A DNA stretch of 64,000 nucleotides from Nitrosomonas oligotropha (lineage in GTDB: Bacteria > Pseudomonadota > Gammaproteobacteria > Burkholderiales > Nitrosomonadaceae), in the NCBI RefSeq assembly GCF_900106555.1, contig NZ_FNOE01000009.1, forward strand, positions 47,410-111,409, given 5' to 3'. Under the pieces are notes generated by a model that saw nothing but the letters and a program-made list of their open reading frames with translations, was not told where the DNA came from and searched no databases. How positions within the stretch are numbered: the stretch's first letter is position 1; each line of letters begins with the position of its first letter. Shown piece by piece: positions 28,119-38,212 of this stretch. The position numbers were made by a program, and so were the translations under genes.

Positions 28119-31100
28119 TTTTCGTCAGAAATTATAAAAGTACTGCCAATTTCGAGTTCGCCGATGCCGGTGATTTGCGGCTCGATTAAATCGTAGCGAT
28201 CATCCATCTCGATAAAATGCTGCTTGATAGGCGCCACGATACTCCAGGGATATACCGGGATAATATCTTTTACTTCCGAATCCTCCGGTTTATCCGCGCT
28301 GTCAAGCAGGTCGAAATAGTCTTCACCCGCCGGTGCAATGCGCAGTATGGAAAGATTGGTGACACGATCGACATAATCGAGGCTCTGGATAAAAGACTCA
28401 ACATCATGCTTACTGACCATCCAGCCAAAGTGACGGGTATATCCCACGGTCTCGTTCCATGGCGACAGGAAGTCCGTTATCGCCTGATTCAAACGCTCCA
28501 GATACATACCGGCCAGTAATGGATTTTTCAGCTTGACCGTGCAGCGCACCTGGATGACTTCGTAAACCGGGTTAAGGATGTGCGCGGTCACAAAAGGCGG
28601 CACATACTGGTTGATAAAATCTTGTATTTCAGTAATCAGGTGGCCATTCAGAAGCGGCTTCTGCGTGACGCTTTCGTTCTGAGCGAGATAAGGCACCACC
28701 ACCATCAGCACATGGCCGGGACTGAAGCGCTGCTTGATCACAAAATCAGGGCTCATGCCGGGAAAACACTTCACCTTATAGATTTGCGGAAACTGCTCGA
28801 GTATCAGCAGTTCATAATCGGCCGGCAGCAACGCGCGCTTTTTATGCCTCAGCCGCTCGCTGACACGAATACGCAAATGAGCGCGGTCTTCCGCCAAACG
28901 GCCGCCAAAAGAGGGTTGAATTTGTTTGACGGCGCCTACGCCCGGAATTGATTTGCGCGCGCGCGACACCGCACCGGCAGGTAAGCGGATGGAATTGCCC
29001 GGCACGGTATCTTGTTCCAGATGCCGGCTGGCTCTTAACGCTTGCGCATGAATTGAATACAAACTGCAAAATTTTTCCAGATCATGATCGGACGACACCC
29101 GCAACCAGGATAATCCGGCCGGTAACACGGTATTGTCCTGGGAAATATCCGCCGGAATATTCAACGTGATTATTCCCGATCTCATGAACCGCTGCGTGGA
29201 GTCGGATACGATCTCTCTAGCGCTTAGCGCAAACCATTGGTTATCCGCCAGATAAAACCACTGCATCTCCTTCAGCGAAGCGGCTTCTACCGGCAATGAA
29301 TTCTCCCGCAAATAAAAATATAGCGTAATCACACCGCCACCGGTCAAACCTTTTAAGCCAATTAATAGATTCCCGGAGTGGAGAAATTGCGGCAATAAAT
29401 AATGGGCTTGATCGGCTCGCATAGTGACATTTTTCCACCCCAGCGGATGCAAATAAATCATTCTCTCTTGCAGCGCCGCAACACAATTGACTTCTTCCTT
29501 GCCCATGATCATTTGCGCAGAAGCTTTATAGTTGACTGCGATGGATGTGATCATCGGTGTGTACGGCGGATTAGGCACGTGTTTAAGAAACTTGGCATGT
29601 TTCTGCTTGGCGTTGAAAGTCAGTACATTAGCCAATGCAGTGGGATAATCGCGGTGACCGAATGCTTGCCCCGGCGCCGCCAGGGTGAATTTGAAGAAGC
29701 CTCGATGCGTGGAGGGCGTGTAAGCGAATTCTGCCAAAGCATTGCGATATTCAAAAGGACTCCAATAGGAAATGACCGGAGCACACGACAATTTACGGTA
29801 TGCGCTGACTTCACTGCCGCCATCCAAGCTGGTTTTAATTTGAAAAAGAGAATTGACAACCGCCGCTTTGGCATTCTCCGGCAGCCATTTGCCATTTGAC
29901 AGTACCGTTGTGCTGACCCTGAAGTCGGTATCGCCGAAGGTTTCATAGCCCTGGTAATGGGTTTTAAAACCACCGATACCGGCAGGTAAACCGCCCCACT
30001 GGATCTCGACGTTGAAATCCGACAATTGCTTACCGGCCGCTTCCGAGCAACCCACGATCAGATACGAACCAACCTCCGGCAGCGGGCCAAACGGCGCAAA
30101 CGGCGCGAGCGGGGATAATTGTCCGATGTTATTGTGCAATTGCACCGTGCGGCATCCTTCCACCGCGACATCGATGCGGATCGAATCCAATTCCAGTTTG
30201 CTCAAAATCCCATAGGGATATAAGTAACTCTTGGGATTCAGAACCAATCGCACCACAGGCAATCCGGTTTCATAACCCTCGCCGTGAATTTTGGAATCGT
30301 AGGGAACAACCGCCGGAAAGTTTTCCGGCAGGAAAAAAGTAAGCGTCAGACTGTTTTCTTCCTGCCGTTGTTCAACACCTGAGTAGGATGGCAGATACTC
30401 CGCGATCTCTCGCCACCCGCCTTCGACCGATAAACTGATAATGAAAATATCCCGGAACGCTTTGAAAAAAGCTTGCTGCTCTTGAACTGATCCTTTTTCA
30501 CCGGCACTTCCGGACAGTTGCATGGCTACCGCGATTTTCCGGACCCATTGTTCCAGGGTGATTTTATTATCCCCCTCCAGTCCAGTGGTGTATTTCATAT
30601 GGATAGAGACCGTCCGCCGTCCTTCTTGCAACCACAACGCCTTGCTGGCTAGCGCAAACCCGATGCGGGCATGTTGCACCAGAATGGTTTCCTCCCCTTT
30701 TTTAGGGGCGCCGAATAACGGGTACATCTGAACATTATCGCTATCCAGCGCGCTATCGCCGGTTAAAACCGGCACATCATTCAACCAGCCGCCAGTAGGG
30801 ATCTGCCGGTTGATCGCGCCCGCTTGATCATTCAGCACAACCGATTCGCACAAACCATTTTCGGGAAAATTTAACGGATCGCGCTTAAAAAATAACGTAT
30901 GGATAGCGCTCACCGAGGCATCGTTTATCAACACATCGTCGTCAGCGGTATAAATAATATCCTGCTTGTTCTCATCCTTACCTGCCAGAAATTCCGTTCC
31001 TTTCGGTATCAATACGCTGTGATTTTTTTTGTTCGGAACGAGCGCCACATAAACATGATCGGGTGTGAATCCGCGTGGCTGAACTTTGAGCACCTGGTCG

Positions 31101-31939
31101 TAATAAAAATCGACATAGTTCAAGGTGAAGCGATTAATTTTATCGTGCAGTTTCTGAAACAACTGCAAAAAGGCAAGCAACAACCCTGCGGCGGGTTCAT
31201 GGTCTTTGCTGGTTAACGATACGGACAATAATTTTTCCGCACTGCCTTGCACCATCTCAATGGCTTTGACGAACGCATAGAAACTGGACCGGATAGGAAC
31301 GGCATCGGCCACGTCAACCGCCGCATTGGCGTGACTGAGCGCGGTTTCCTCCGTCACTTGCAACAATGTCATCAAATCGCGGGAGAAAATCGTTTCGAGC
31401 GTGTGATGCGAAACATGCTCAGCCAAATATTGCCCGAGCACATCGATATCTTTCCTGAGTCCGGTAATGACACTTTCCAACACTTTGCGCAATTCGGTAC
31501 CGATGGCATTTTTTGTCCGCGCCAGTAATTGCAGCCACCGGTCCAACAACCTGACCGCGGTATAAGACGACATCATATGCTGGCTGATTTCTTTTTCAGA
31601 CAATGCACGCAATGCCTTTGTCAATTCATCGTCAGCCATATTGCCCTGACCGGCAGCGCCGGTCGCCAGCTTATCCAGATCGACAGCCAGAATCGTGGCA
31701 ATGACAACCGTCTCGTCCAACGAGAAAAAATGCGCCCAGGTTCCGTCTTCCCGATTATTCAGGTTATAAAACTTCATCACTTGCGCATATTCAACCAGCA
31801 GCGCCAATAAGGTATGAAAGCGCATATCGGCAACGTTGAAATAATCCTTCTCCAGCGCCGGTAATAATCTTTTCTCCTGATTCTTACCGTCACTGATGTG
31901 CAAATGATATTGTGTTGACCAATCGGTGCGAAGCTTCAT
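28091..31939 (-). CDS. Baseplate J/gp6-type wedge protein (Afp11/Pvc11-like)
   Basis: 1282 aa. The N-terminal ~280 residues are helical. Then comes FTPDHVYVALVPNKKNHSVL with IPKGTEFLAGKDENKQDIIY, the beta-rich start of Afp11-type proteins. The C-terminal third (LRIRVSERLRHKKRALLPAD, EQFPQIYKVKCFPGMSP, VPPFVTAHILNPVYEVIQV) matches the baseplate-J region of CIS wedge proteins. The role is a baseplate wedge that couples spike to sheath. It follows gp25 at 13 bp. Confidence 0.9.
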   Translation of the reverse strand: MKLRTDWSTQYHLHISDGKNQEKRLLPALEKDYFNVADMRFHTLLALLVEYAQVMKFYNLNNREDGTWAHFFSLDETVVIATILAVDLDKLATGAAGQGNMADDELTKALRALSEKEISQHMMSSYTAVRLLDRWLQLLARTKNAIGTELRKVLESVITGLRKDIDVLGQYLAEHVSHHTLETIFSRDLMTLLQVTEETALSHANAAVDVADAVPIRSSFYAFVKAIEMVQGSAEKLLSVSLTSKDHEPAAGLLLAFLQLFQKLHDKINRFTLNYVDFYYDQVLKVQPRGFTPDHVYVALVPNKKNHSVLIPKGTEFLAGKDENKQDIIYTADDDVLINDASVSAIHTLFFKRDPLNFPENGLCESVVLNDQAGAINRQIPTGGWLNDVPVLTGDSALDSDNVQMYPLFGAPKKGEETILVQHARIGFALASKALWLQEGRRTVSIHMKYTTGLEGDNKITLEQWVRKIAVAMQLSGSAGEKGSVQEQQAFFKAFRDIFIISLSVEGGWREIAEYLPSYSGVEQRQEENSLTLTFFLPENFPAVVPYDSKIHGEGYETGLPVVRLVLNPKSYLYPYGILSKLELDSIRIDVAVEGCRTVQLHNNIGQLSPLAPFAPFGPLPEVGSYLIVGCSEAAGKQLSDFNVEIQWGGLPAGIGGFKTHYQGYETFGDTDFRVSTTVLSNGKWLPENAKAAVVNSLFQIKTSLDGGSEVSAYRKLSCAPVISYWSPFEYRNALAEFAYTPSTHRGFFKFTLAAPGQAFGHRDYPTALANVLTFNAKQKHAKFLKHVPNPPYTPMITSIAVNYKASAQMIMGKEEVNCVAALQERMIYLHPLGWKNVTMRADQAHYLLPQFLHSGNLLIGLKGLTGGGVITLYFYLRENSLPVEAASLKEMQWFYLADNQWFALSAREIVSDSTQRFMRSGIITLNIPADISQDNTVLPAGLSWLRVSSDHDLEKFCSLYSIHAQALRASRHLEQDTVPGNSIRLPAGAVSRARKSIPGVGAVKQIQPSFGGRLAEDRAHLRIRVSERLRHKKRALLPADYELLILEQFPQIYKVKCFPGMSPDFVIKQRFSPGHVLMVVVPYLAQNESVTQKPLLNGHLITEIQDFINQYVPPFVTAHILNPVYEVIQVRCTVKLKNPLLAGMYLERLNQAITDFLSPWNETVGYTRHFGWMVSKHDVESFIQSLDYVDRVTNLSILRIAPAGEDYFDLLDSADKPEDSEVKDIIPVYPWSIVAPIKQHFIEMDDRYDLIEPQITGIGELEIGSTFIISDEKWREKIEKH

Positions 31940-31952
31940 TCACCCAGAAACC

Positions 31953-32378
31953 TTATAATTTAACATTCGTGCCTTCAGTGAAATAAAACGGGTACACGAT
32001 ATTGTGGCGGTTATTTGTGGTCCGCACGATGTAGGTGATATCAATCTTGATCAAGCCATTCAAGATATCTTCCTGGTTACCGGAATCCACCCGGATATTT
32101 TCCACCACCACGCGAGGCTCAAAAAAAAGTATCGCGCGCTTGATCAGGTCAACCATGACCGTGACCGTCGTTTCATTAATCTCTTCAAAGACCTGACTTT
32201 TTAAACCGCAGCCGTATGTGGGTTGCATCACGCGCTCACCGGGATTGGTCGATAAGAGGATATACAGGCTTTCATGGATATCCTCTTCAGCCGATACTTT
32301 CCGCATCGATCCGTATTGACCGAACTCAGGCGGAAATCCCCAGCCGATTCCCAGGAATGATTTATCGTCGGCACTCAT
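31953..32378 (-). CDS. gp25-like baseplate wedge protein (Afp9-like)
   Basis: 141 aa, the usual gp25/TssE size. Motifs: GWGFPPEFG, then ESLYILLSTNPGERVMQPTY with GCGLKSQVFEE, the highly conserved lysozyme-like gp25 core with the ExxR-type segment. It nucleates sheath polymerisation on the baseplate. It is closely packed after the PAAR gene. Confidence 0.95.
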   Translation of the reverse strand: MSADDKSFLGIGWGFPPEFGQYGSMRKVSAEEDIHESLYILLSTNPGERVMQPTYGCGLKSQVFEEINETTVTVMVDLIKRAILFFEPRVVVENIRVDSGNQEDILNGLIKIDITYIVRTTNNRHNIVYPFYFTEGTNVKL

Positions 32379-32393
32379 CGCTTTGCTTCCATG

Positions 32394-32693
32394 CTAGCCG
32401 CCGATCATCACCGTCGGAAAACCCAGCACGATGGTACCGCCGTGCGCCGTTGTGTCACCCATCCGGGCAGCCGGGCGGTTGCTGATCATGACCGTCGCCG
32501 ATCCTTTCACAATACTGTCGGGTGGTCCGACGCAGATGCACATATCCCCTACCACAGCGGCCGGCATATTGCCGATCAATACAGTGGGCACGCAAGGACC
32601 ACTGATCGGGCCGCCCACATGAGGAATCGGCGGCACGCCCGGTGTTTGCATCGGGCAAGTATGCATATCGGTAATACGTGCGGCTGGGGGCAT
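32394..32693 (-). CDS. PAAR-repeat spike-tip protein (Afp10-like)
   Basis: 99 aa from the ATG at 32693, chosen because of the upstream AAAGGAATTT ribosome-binding site and the family's usual MPPAARITD start; the frame is open to 32735. It has PAAR repeats (PAARITDMHTC, PAAVVGDMCICVGP, PAARMGDTTAHGG) with Cys/His residues for the structural metal. It caps the VgrG-like spike. Confidence 0.93.
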   Translation of the reverse strand: MPPAARITDMHTCPMQTPGVPPIPHVGGPISGPCVPTVLIGNMPAAVVGDMCICVGPPDSIVKGSATVMISNRPAARMGDTTAHGGTIVLGFPTVMIGG

Positions 32694-32741
32694 CGTTAAA
32701 TTCCTTTCAAAACAATTGCAATCCTGAGCATTCAATACAGC

Positions 32742-34532
32742 TTAATTAATCATCACAATAGCGCCTTTTACCGTGGTCTGACCGCTGGCCGACAGCTCGG
32801 CTGTGGCGTTACCTTTGGCGCTGAAACCGACATTGGCTTGATGATTGATGTTAAGTCCCTGATTTTTAATATCCGCTTGCGCCGTCAATTCGATATTGCT
32901 CACCGCATCGATGGTTACCTTGCCCTTGGCGCTGATCTTGATGTCTTTCGGGCTGTCGATGACGATACCGCTTGAATTGAGCTCGATTTTGTTGGAATTC
33001 TGGTCTTGCAGCAGAATCGATTTTTGATCGTCGCTGATGACGATTTTGTTATTGCCCGGTGTAATCACCGTGATCACTTTCTTATCATCATCAAACTCAA
33101 GCTTGAGCTTGCTACGGGTAACCACTGCTTTAATGAAATTATCGGCGGTCAATTCGTAGGGCATTTTTTGTTTGCTGCTGTACAAACTGCCGAGAATAAC
33201 CGGATGCGAAGGATCGTCGTTGAAGTATCCCAGCACCACTTCGTCGCCGATCTCCGGAATGAAGAAAGCGCCGATGCCGCTGGAACCGTAGAAACTGGCC
33301 AGCCGCGCCCATACGCCATCGGTCTCTGCCTGCAAAACCGGCACAGATACCTGAATCTTGTATTGCCCTTCCGGATCGGCATCGAGCTTTTTCACTACAC
33401 CGATGTGCAAACCGTTGACTCCGGGTACCCAGCCTGAAGCAAGCGGCGCCTCGGTTTTATACTGCTCGGCGAACCACTGCGACGATAGACCGAACTCAAT
33501 TTCCGTCACCCAGTTGCCCTGCCTGATGTCATGTTTCACTGCCGTCACCAGCACTTTGCCGTTAAAGCGGTTGCCCACGCCTTTCAACTCAACCAGAGTG
33601 CCAAGTTTCACTTTGGCGCTCCCTTGAAACGCCGCGTAACCTCGGATACGCGCCAGACCAGACTTAATTTGCTGCCCCTTGGCCCACCCGGTGAGCGAAG
33701 CATTCTCCAGTGGTGCATCGGTTTGCAGACGAAAATAATCCGGTGCCATCACGTCTGCCAGAACACCCGCGGCAAGATCGCCCTGCCCGGTTAATTGTTC
33801 GGGACTCGCCTGCGCTTCCTGCACCGCCTGATCGGTCAGGCTCCATGCGATGCCTTTCACCACGGAAAATTGCGCAGCGGCATCGACCTCCGCGCTGAAC
33901 GCCATCAAATCGATACCGTACGTCACGGTCAGAACCGCTTCACCATCAACCTGCGGCGCTTTGACCGTTACTTTTCCGGCGTCGATCGTCACCAGAAAAC
34001 CATTAACTTCCGCCCGCGCCAGCAAATAATCCCAGTCGCTGCAATAGTACTGCACCAGTTCTTTATAACTCACCGTCGTATCCGTCACATCGGAACTCAG
34101 TCCGCGGTATGCGCCGATCAGCTTACTGATGATGTCGCTATCCTTTGAATCGACAAAATTGGCGTTCTTGCGGCCCACCGTCATGGCAACCGAACTGTCT
34201 TTACACTGCACGATCAACCGGGAGAAATTGTCACCATCCAATTTTATGCCATGCTTGACGACAATACCTTTGAACACAGTGCTCGTTTGATTGGCATAAC
34301 CGGCGTTGATGGTGATCACCGCGCCGGGTTTAAAATAATCCGCATCGCTAACCGGAAATTTGTTGCTCGGCATATCCCCGTCCAGTAAGACGATCTTGGC
34401 GCCGGGAATTTTATTGACCCCGTACATGATCTCGACCGAAACAACTTGAATGGTATCGGCTATGGCATTGCCATCACTCTGAATAGTCACAGATACGACA
34501 CCCGTGCTGCCCGTTAATGGGGAATCTGCCAT
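32742..34532 (-). CDS. VgrG-like central spike protein (Afp8-like)
   Basis: 596 aa. The N-terminal gp27-like part (~1-360) includes PGAVITINAGYANQTSTVFKG and YYCSDWDYLLARAEVNGF. A gp5-type OB fold (~375-460) carries GSSGIGAFFIPEIGDEVVLGY and HPVILGSLYSSK. The C-terminal beta-helix needle is a run of short repeats (NKIVISDDQKSILLQD, NKIELNSSGIVI). No extra effector domain is seen at the C-terminus. It forms the puncturing spike with the PAAR tip encoded next to it. Confidence 0.95.
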   Translation of the reverse strand: MADSPLTGSTGVVSVTIQSDGNAIADTIQVVSVEIMYGVNKIPGAKIVLLDGDMPSNKFPVSDADYFKPGAVITINAGYANQTSTVFKGIVVKHGIKLDGDNFSRLIVQCKDSSVAMTVGRKNANFVDSKDSDIISKLIGAYRGLSSDVTDTTVSYKELVQYYCSDWDYLLARAEVNGFLVTIDAGKVTVKAPQVDGEAVLTVTYGIDLMAFSAEVDAAAQFSVVKGIAWSLTDQAVQEAQASPEQLTGQGDLAAGVLADVMAPDYFRLQTDAPLENASLTGWAKGQQIKSGLARIRGYAAFQGSAKVKLGTLVELKGVGNRFNGKVLVTAVKHDIRQGNWVTEIEFGLSSQWFAEQYKTEAPLASGWVPGVNGLHIGVVKKLDADPEGQYKIQVSVPVLQAETDGVWARLASFYGSSGIGAFFIPEIGDEVVLGYFNDDPSHPVILGSLYSSKQKMPYELTADNFIKAVVTRSKLKLEFDDDKKVITVITPGNNKIVISDDQKSILLQDQNSNKIELNSSGIVIDSPKDIKISAKGKVTIDAVSNIELTAQADIKNQGLNINHQANVGFSAKGNATAELSASGQTTVKGAIVMIN

Positions 34533-34539
34533 AGTGAAC

Positions 34540-35241
34540 CTAGTTTAATGGAGGGAACTGAAGCTTAGTTCCAGGTTTAAGATCACGAAAATCCGTCAGA
34601 CGATTAATCTTTGCAACATCGATATAGTAGTTACAGTCCTGATAAATCCGGTAACACAACAGCGGTAAAGTATCTCCCGCTTTCACCTCGATCAAGTGCG
34701 TCAAATCCGGGGATTCTTGCCCTGCTTCCTTGGATATTTCCTCTTTGCTCTGATATTCGACAAAGGCCAGTGTAACTTTGGCACGCAATGGCACGCCGCT
34801 GGGTTTGAACAAGGTATAGTCAAATTTCAGTGACTCCACCCGCCCGTAGAAAAGCAATTCGCCCCATTTCAATTGCACAATTGGCGCTTCGTGCTTGGTA
34901 CCTCGGTAGCGATACACAACGTCTTTCAATAATTCAATCTGCTCCTTGACCGGAACCGGATCGCTGACGACCGAGAGCGGATTAGCCGAGACAGCTCCGG
35001 TGGCATCCAGTATCAATTCCTTGAGAACAAATTTTTCCGGGTGGCTTGCATCGTATTTGGTTTCGGTTCCCGGTTGCCCCAGCACCTTGTTTTTGGAATA
35101 GCTCAGCTTGAACGTTTGCTCGTAACCGGCGGGATTGATCATGGCTTCAAATTTTTTCAGCGAGCCATCGACGCTGATTTTGCCGTTATTCACGACGCAG
35201 GGCGAAATCGTCAACAGCGCCTTGGCACCGCCCAGCGACAT
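34540..35241 (-). CDS. LysM-domain baseplate hub protein (Afp7-like)
   Basis: 233 aa. The body resembles CIS/phage gp53-like LysM proteins (KFEAMINPAGYEQTFKLSYS, VQLKWGELLFYGRVESLKFD). The last ~50 residues form a LysM motif (VKAGDTLPLLCYRIYQD, LTDFRDLKPGTKLQFPP). In Afp/PVC this protein joins tube end and spike inside the baseplate. Its start codon abuts the stop of the DUF5908 gene. Confidence 0.92.
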   Translation of the reverse strand: MSLGGAKALLTISPCVVNNGKISVDGSLKKFEAMINPAGYEQTFKLSYSKNKVLGQPGTETKYDASHPEKFVLKELILDATGAVSANPLSVVSDPVPVKEQIELLKDVVYRYRGTKHEAPIVQLKWGELLFYGRVESLKFDYTLFKPSGVPLRAKVTLAFVEYQSKEEISKEAGQESPDLTHLIEVKAGDTLPLLCYRIYQDCNYYIDVAKINRLTDFRDLKPGTKLQFPPLN

Positions 35242-35406
35242 TTAGCGTTCCCCCTGTTCGCGCAGAAAATCGGCGATCATGCGGCGGCATTCCGCCAGCA
35301 CTTCTTCTTTCAATAACCGGTGTTCTTCGGATAAATCGAGATCCTCGTTCCCGGTGCGCTGCACGATATTGGACTTGATCAGCAGTTGTTTAATCTCTAT
35401 CGCCAT
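35242..35406 (-). CDS. DUF5908-type small CIS protein (Afp6-like)
   Basis: 54 aa: MAIEIKQLLIKSNIV, an acidic middle (GNEDLDLSEEH) and a helical C-terminus (VLAECRRMIADFLREQ). The MxIEI-x-xLxIK start and position between tube and LysM genes match the Afp6/DUF5908 small proteins of eCIS loci. Its stop codon TAA is followed directly by the ATG of the LysM gene. Confidence 0.8.
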   Translation of the reverse strand: MAIEIKQLLIKSNIVQRTGNEDLDLSEEHRLLKEEVLAECRRMIADFLREQGER

Positions 35407-35424
35407 TGGGTATTCTTCCGCCTG

Positions 35425-35895
35425 CTAGATAATGCGCATGGAAACGGTATAACTTAGAATGATCTTTTCGATGGCGACTTCGTTTTTGGTAGAGCCGAAG
35501 CTTTCGACTTCCCATTTCAACGGGTAAGCCGAATCGAAAGACCAGCCGCGAATCGGCATCTTGTCTTCATTCATCAGATACACCAGAACAGGCAAGGGCT
35601 TAATCGCCAAATTAAAACCGGATTCAAGCGTCGATTTGCACCACACCACCAACGGTGAGGTCAATGGCGCAATGCCGCGTTTCAAGGATAAATTGGGATG
35701 CTTGATGCCTTTCGGCAATTGCCGCACGAACCGGTTTTCACCGCCTTCGACAACCGATTCCACTTCCATTTCCGTTTCGATTCCGGATACTTCCTGGAAA
35801 GAAGTGTCCGCCGACAATCCGGCCGGTGGCCCGATCACGACCTTAAAATAGAAAGCAGAGGGTGGATAAACATTTCCAGATAATGAAATATTCAT
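35425..35895 (-). CDS. Inner tube protein B, gp19-like (Afp5-like)
   Basis: 156 aa, T4 gp19/phage tail-tube family: PPSAFYFKVVIG, FQEVSGIETEMEVESVVEGG and the C-terminal beta strand EVAIEKIILSYTVS. It is the second of two tube paralogues. By Afp analogy it probably forms the first ring next to the baseplate hub. Confidence 0.92.
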   Translation of the reverse strand: MNISLSGNVYPPSAFYFKVVIGPPAGLSADTSFQEVSGIETEMEVESVVEGGENRFVRQLPKGIKHPNLSLKRGIAPLTSPLVVWCKSTLESGFNLAIKPLPVLVYLMNEDKMPIRGWSFDSAYPLKWEVESFGSTKNEVAIEKIILSYTVSMRII

Positions 35896-35928
35896 GAGTC
35901 ACCCATCTGCTGGCAAGATTTAAAAACA

Positions 35929-36387
35929 CTAACTGTTGGCGATCGTCAGGCCTTCATGCACGATTTCGATGGATTCTATCGCCACTTCGTTGCCTTCCGA
36001 TTTCAGATCAGTGCCGGTAATCTTGGTCGGCCAAGCGTTCGTGAGCGTCCACACCATCGTCGCCTTGCCGCCTTCATCCAGCAAACTGATGGTAACAGGC
36101 AAGCGCTTAATGGTATTCATCTTGATCTGTTTAAACCAATCCCAGAATTTGTTATCACCTTTGAAAACGCCTTTCTTCATGGTGATATTGCCGACTTTTT
36201 TCATCCCCGGCATCTTGATCACAGAGAATTCCGGGCTATCGCCATGGCGGTATTTGATCTCTTCCGACTGAATATCCAGACCACTGACTTCCTGAAACCG
36301 CATGACTTGAGAATCCCACTTAACCTGAAAATAAAACTTTGGCATAGGCCAAACTGTCGTCGACTGAGCTGATCCATCATCTGCCAT
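35929..36387 (-). CDS. Inner tube protein A, gp19-like (Afp1-like, main tube)
   Basis: 152 aa of the same gp19 family: MPKFYFQVKWDSQVMRFQEV, SGLDIQSEEIKYRHGDSPEF, FWDWFKQIK, WTLTNAWPTKITGTDLKSEG and NEVAIESIEIVHEGL. It is expected to stack as hexamers to form the tube that carries cargo. It lies directly downstream of the sheath gene. Confidence 0.93.
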   Translation of the reverse strand: MADDGSAQSTTVWPMPKFYFQVKWDSQVMRFQEVSGLDIQSEEIKYRHGDSPEFSVIKMPGMKKVGNITMKKGVFKGDNKFWDWFKQIKMNTIKRLPVTISLLDEGGKATMVWTLTNAWPTKITGTDLKSEGNEVAIESIEIVHEGLTIANS

Positions 36388-36463
36388 AATGCACTCCCAA
36401 TTTTATGATTAAGAAATAAACGTTGTTTTTGTCAATTGCACCGATTAACGCGCTAACTTCAGG

Positions 36464-38021
36464 TTAAGATTTCTGCATTTGCTGCTGGAAGGTAATTTCA
36501 ATAAACTCTGCCGGGCGGCTCAATGCAACCAGCACGGTCACTTTCAACATACCGTCCAGAATATCCTGCGGCGTCATGGTTTCGCCCAGGCCGACGAACA
36601 CGCCGAAGGCATCTTCCGGTGTCGCGCCAGCCAAGCCGCCGCGTTTCCAGATACTGGTCAGGAAGTTACTGATCATGCTTTTGATCGTTACCCAGGTGCT
36701 GGAAACATTGGGTTCGAATACATACGCTTTGGTCGCCAGTCTGATGGATTCTTCCAGCATGATCATGGTTCTGCGCACGTTGATATAGTTCCAGTCCAAA
36801 CTGTTGCCATCGAGCGTGCGGGCCCCCCCAAACCAAAGTGCCTTCGCCGATGAACGTCCGGATCGCATTGATCGATTTACCGGCGGTTGTGACGTTCAAG
36901 TCTTCCTGCTGCGCATTGGTGATCTCAACGGCGGGTGAAATGACCGCGTTCAGGCTGACATTGGCAGGTGCTTTCCACACTCCGCGGGAATTGTCGACCA
37001 TGGTATAAACACCGGCCATACCCGCGCTGGGTGGCAGCAGATTGAGTTTGAGTTTGATACTTTCGATGATGCTCTTGTACAGCGGGCAAACGGCTGTCAG
37101 AATTTTATGCAGATCGACATCGGTCGACATGGTTGCTGTTTTGGGTGTCACGCCGATTTCTGCAATCTTGCCGTTGATCTCGGTTTTTTTCTTATCATCC
37201 AACTCGCTGCCGTCGACTTCCGCTTTGAGTAATTCCTGCAATTTATCCGCATTGGAAATGTTAGCGAAGTTCAAATCACCGGTTTGCACGATGGATGTAT
37301 TGAGCCACGGATAGTAGGCTGCGGCAAAATCCAGGCTATTCGTGCCGAGATCATTGCGGAATTTCTCGATACACCCGCTATCCTGCGCTTCCTTATAGCC
37401 ATCAAAAACATCCAGGATGGCAAAGCGATTTTTCATCACTTGCCCGCAATGACTCAGAGCAGCCTGTTGCAATGCGATACAGTCCGGTTCAGCCAGCGAC
37501 ATGGCATCAGGAATCACCACCATCGTCGGTTCCTGCTCTTTTAATAAAACATCGATCCCTGCGTTCAGCTTCGGTTTTTCGATATTATCGGTATAGCCGC
37601 CAACCGATACGACATAGCAAGCGCCGCCACCGTTTTGAAAAAACAGCATCATGCTGTGATACAGAAAATAACGAGCGCCCTGGAGTTCCAGAACATATTC
37701 CTTATCGCCGCTCGCAAAATCCGATTCGACCGCAGCTGCAGCCGCAGCCGGTGCAGCCCCTCCTTTTCCCGCTTTCGCTGCGGCTGCCGCGGCAATTTCG
37801 GAAATTTGATATTGCGTTTTAGGCGGTCCGCCAAAGAAGCTGATAAATTCCGACATGGATGAAATACGCCACGCCTTATTTAATAGCGATTTTCCTTTGT
37901 TATTGGCTCTTTCCGTATAACCGATAAATGCCGGCACTGCGGTTGCCACTTCCACGACAGAATTCGGAAACGCGCTCTTTTCAACAATGTAAACACCCGG
38001 TGTCTTATATTGCCCCATCAT
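36464..38021 (-). pseudogene. Tail sheath protein, frame broken in a G7 run
   Basis: A single contractile sheath gene of ~518 codons. The first ~398 codons carry MGQYKTPGVYIVEKSAFPNS, the conserved start of the Afp/gp18 sheath family, an Ala/Gly-rich insertion (~85-112), and the sheath core (GVWKAPANVSLNAVISPAVE, INAIRTFIGEGTLVWG). At 36824-36830 the minus strand has seven G where six would read WGARTLDGNSLDWNYINVRR. The correct C-terminus (PEDAFGVFVGLGETMTPQD, ILDGMLKVTVLVALSRPAEF) is in the other frame and ends at 36464. This could be a sequencing error, a slippery or phase-variable tract, or true inactivation. An AAAGGAGCT ribosome-binding site precedes the ATG. Confidence 0.9.
36824..36830 (-). 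repeat. Homopolymer tract (G7 on the coding strand) in the sheath gene
   Basis: Seven C on the + strand (7 G in the mRNA) at the exact point where the sheath frame changes. G6 restores the full protein. Confidence 0.85.
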
Positions 38022-38212
38022 CAGCTCCTTTTAATTGGAAATGTAGCGTTCATCGGCCATTGTTATCATTCAACTTGATAAATCCAGCCTACAACCTTGT
38101 TTAGATTGAACATGGAGCAGCTTAGCCGATGCAATATTAATTCTCAAGCGTTAAGTAAAGAATTGTCAAAATTAACGCCGCTAATTCCTACTTCCAGCAG
38201 AACGCACAATTT

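Noticed and set aside
10396..38021. Type VI secretion system
   Set aside because: VgrG-like, PAAR, gp25 and sheath genes are shared with T6SS, but TssJ/L/M membrane-complex genes and TssB/C-type paired sheath genes are absent. DUF4255, DUF5908, LysM and the tape-measure family point to the Afp/PVC lineage.
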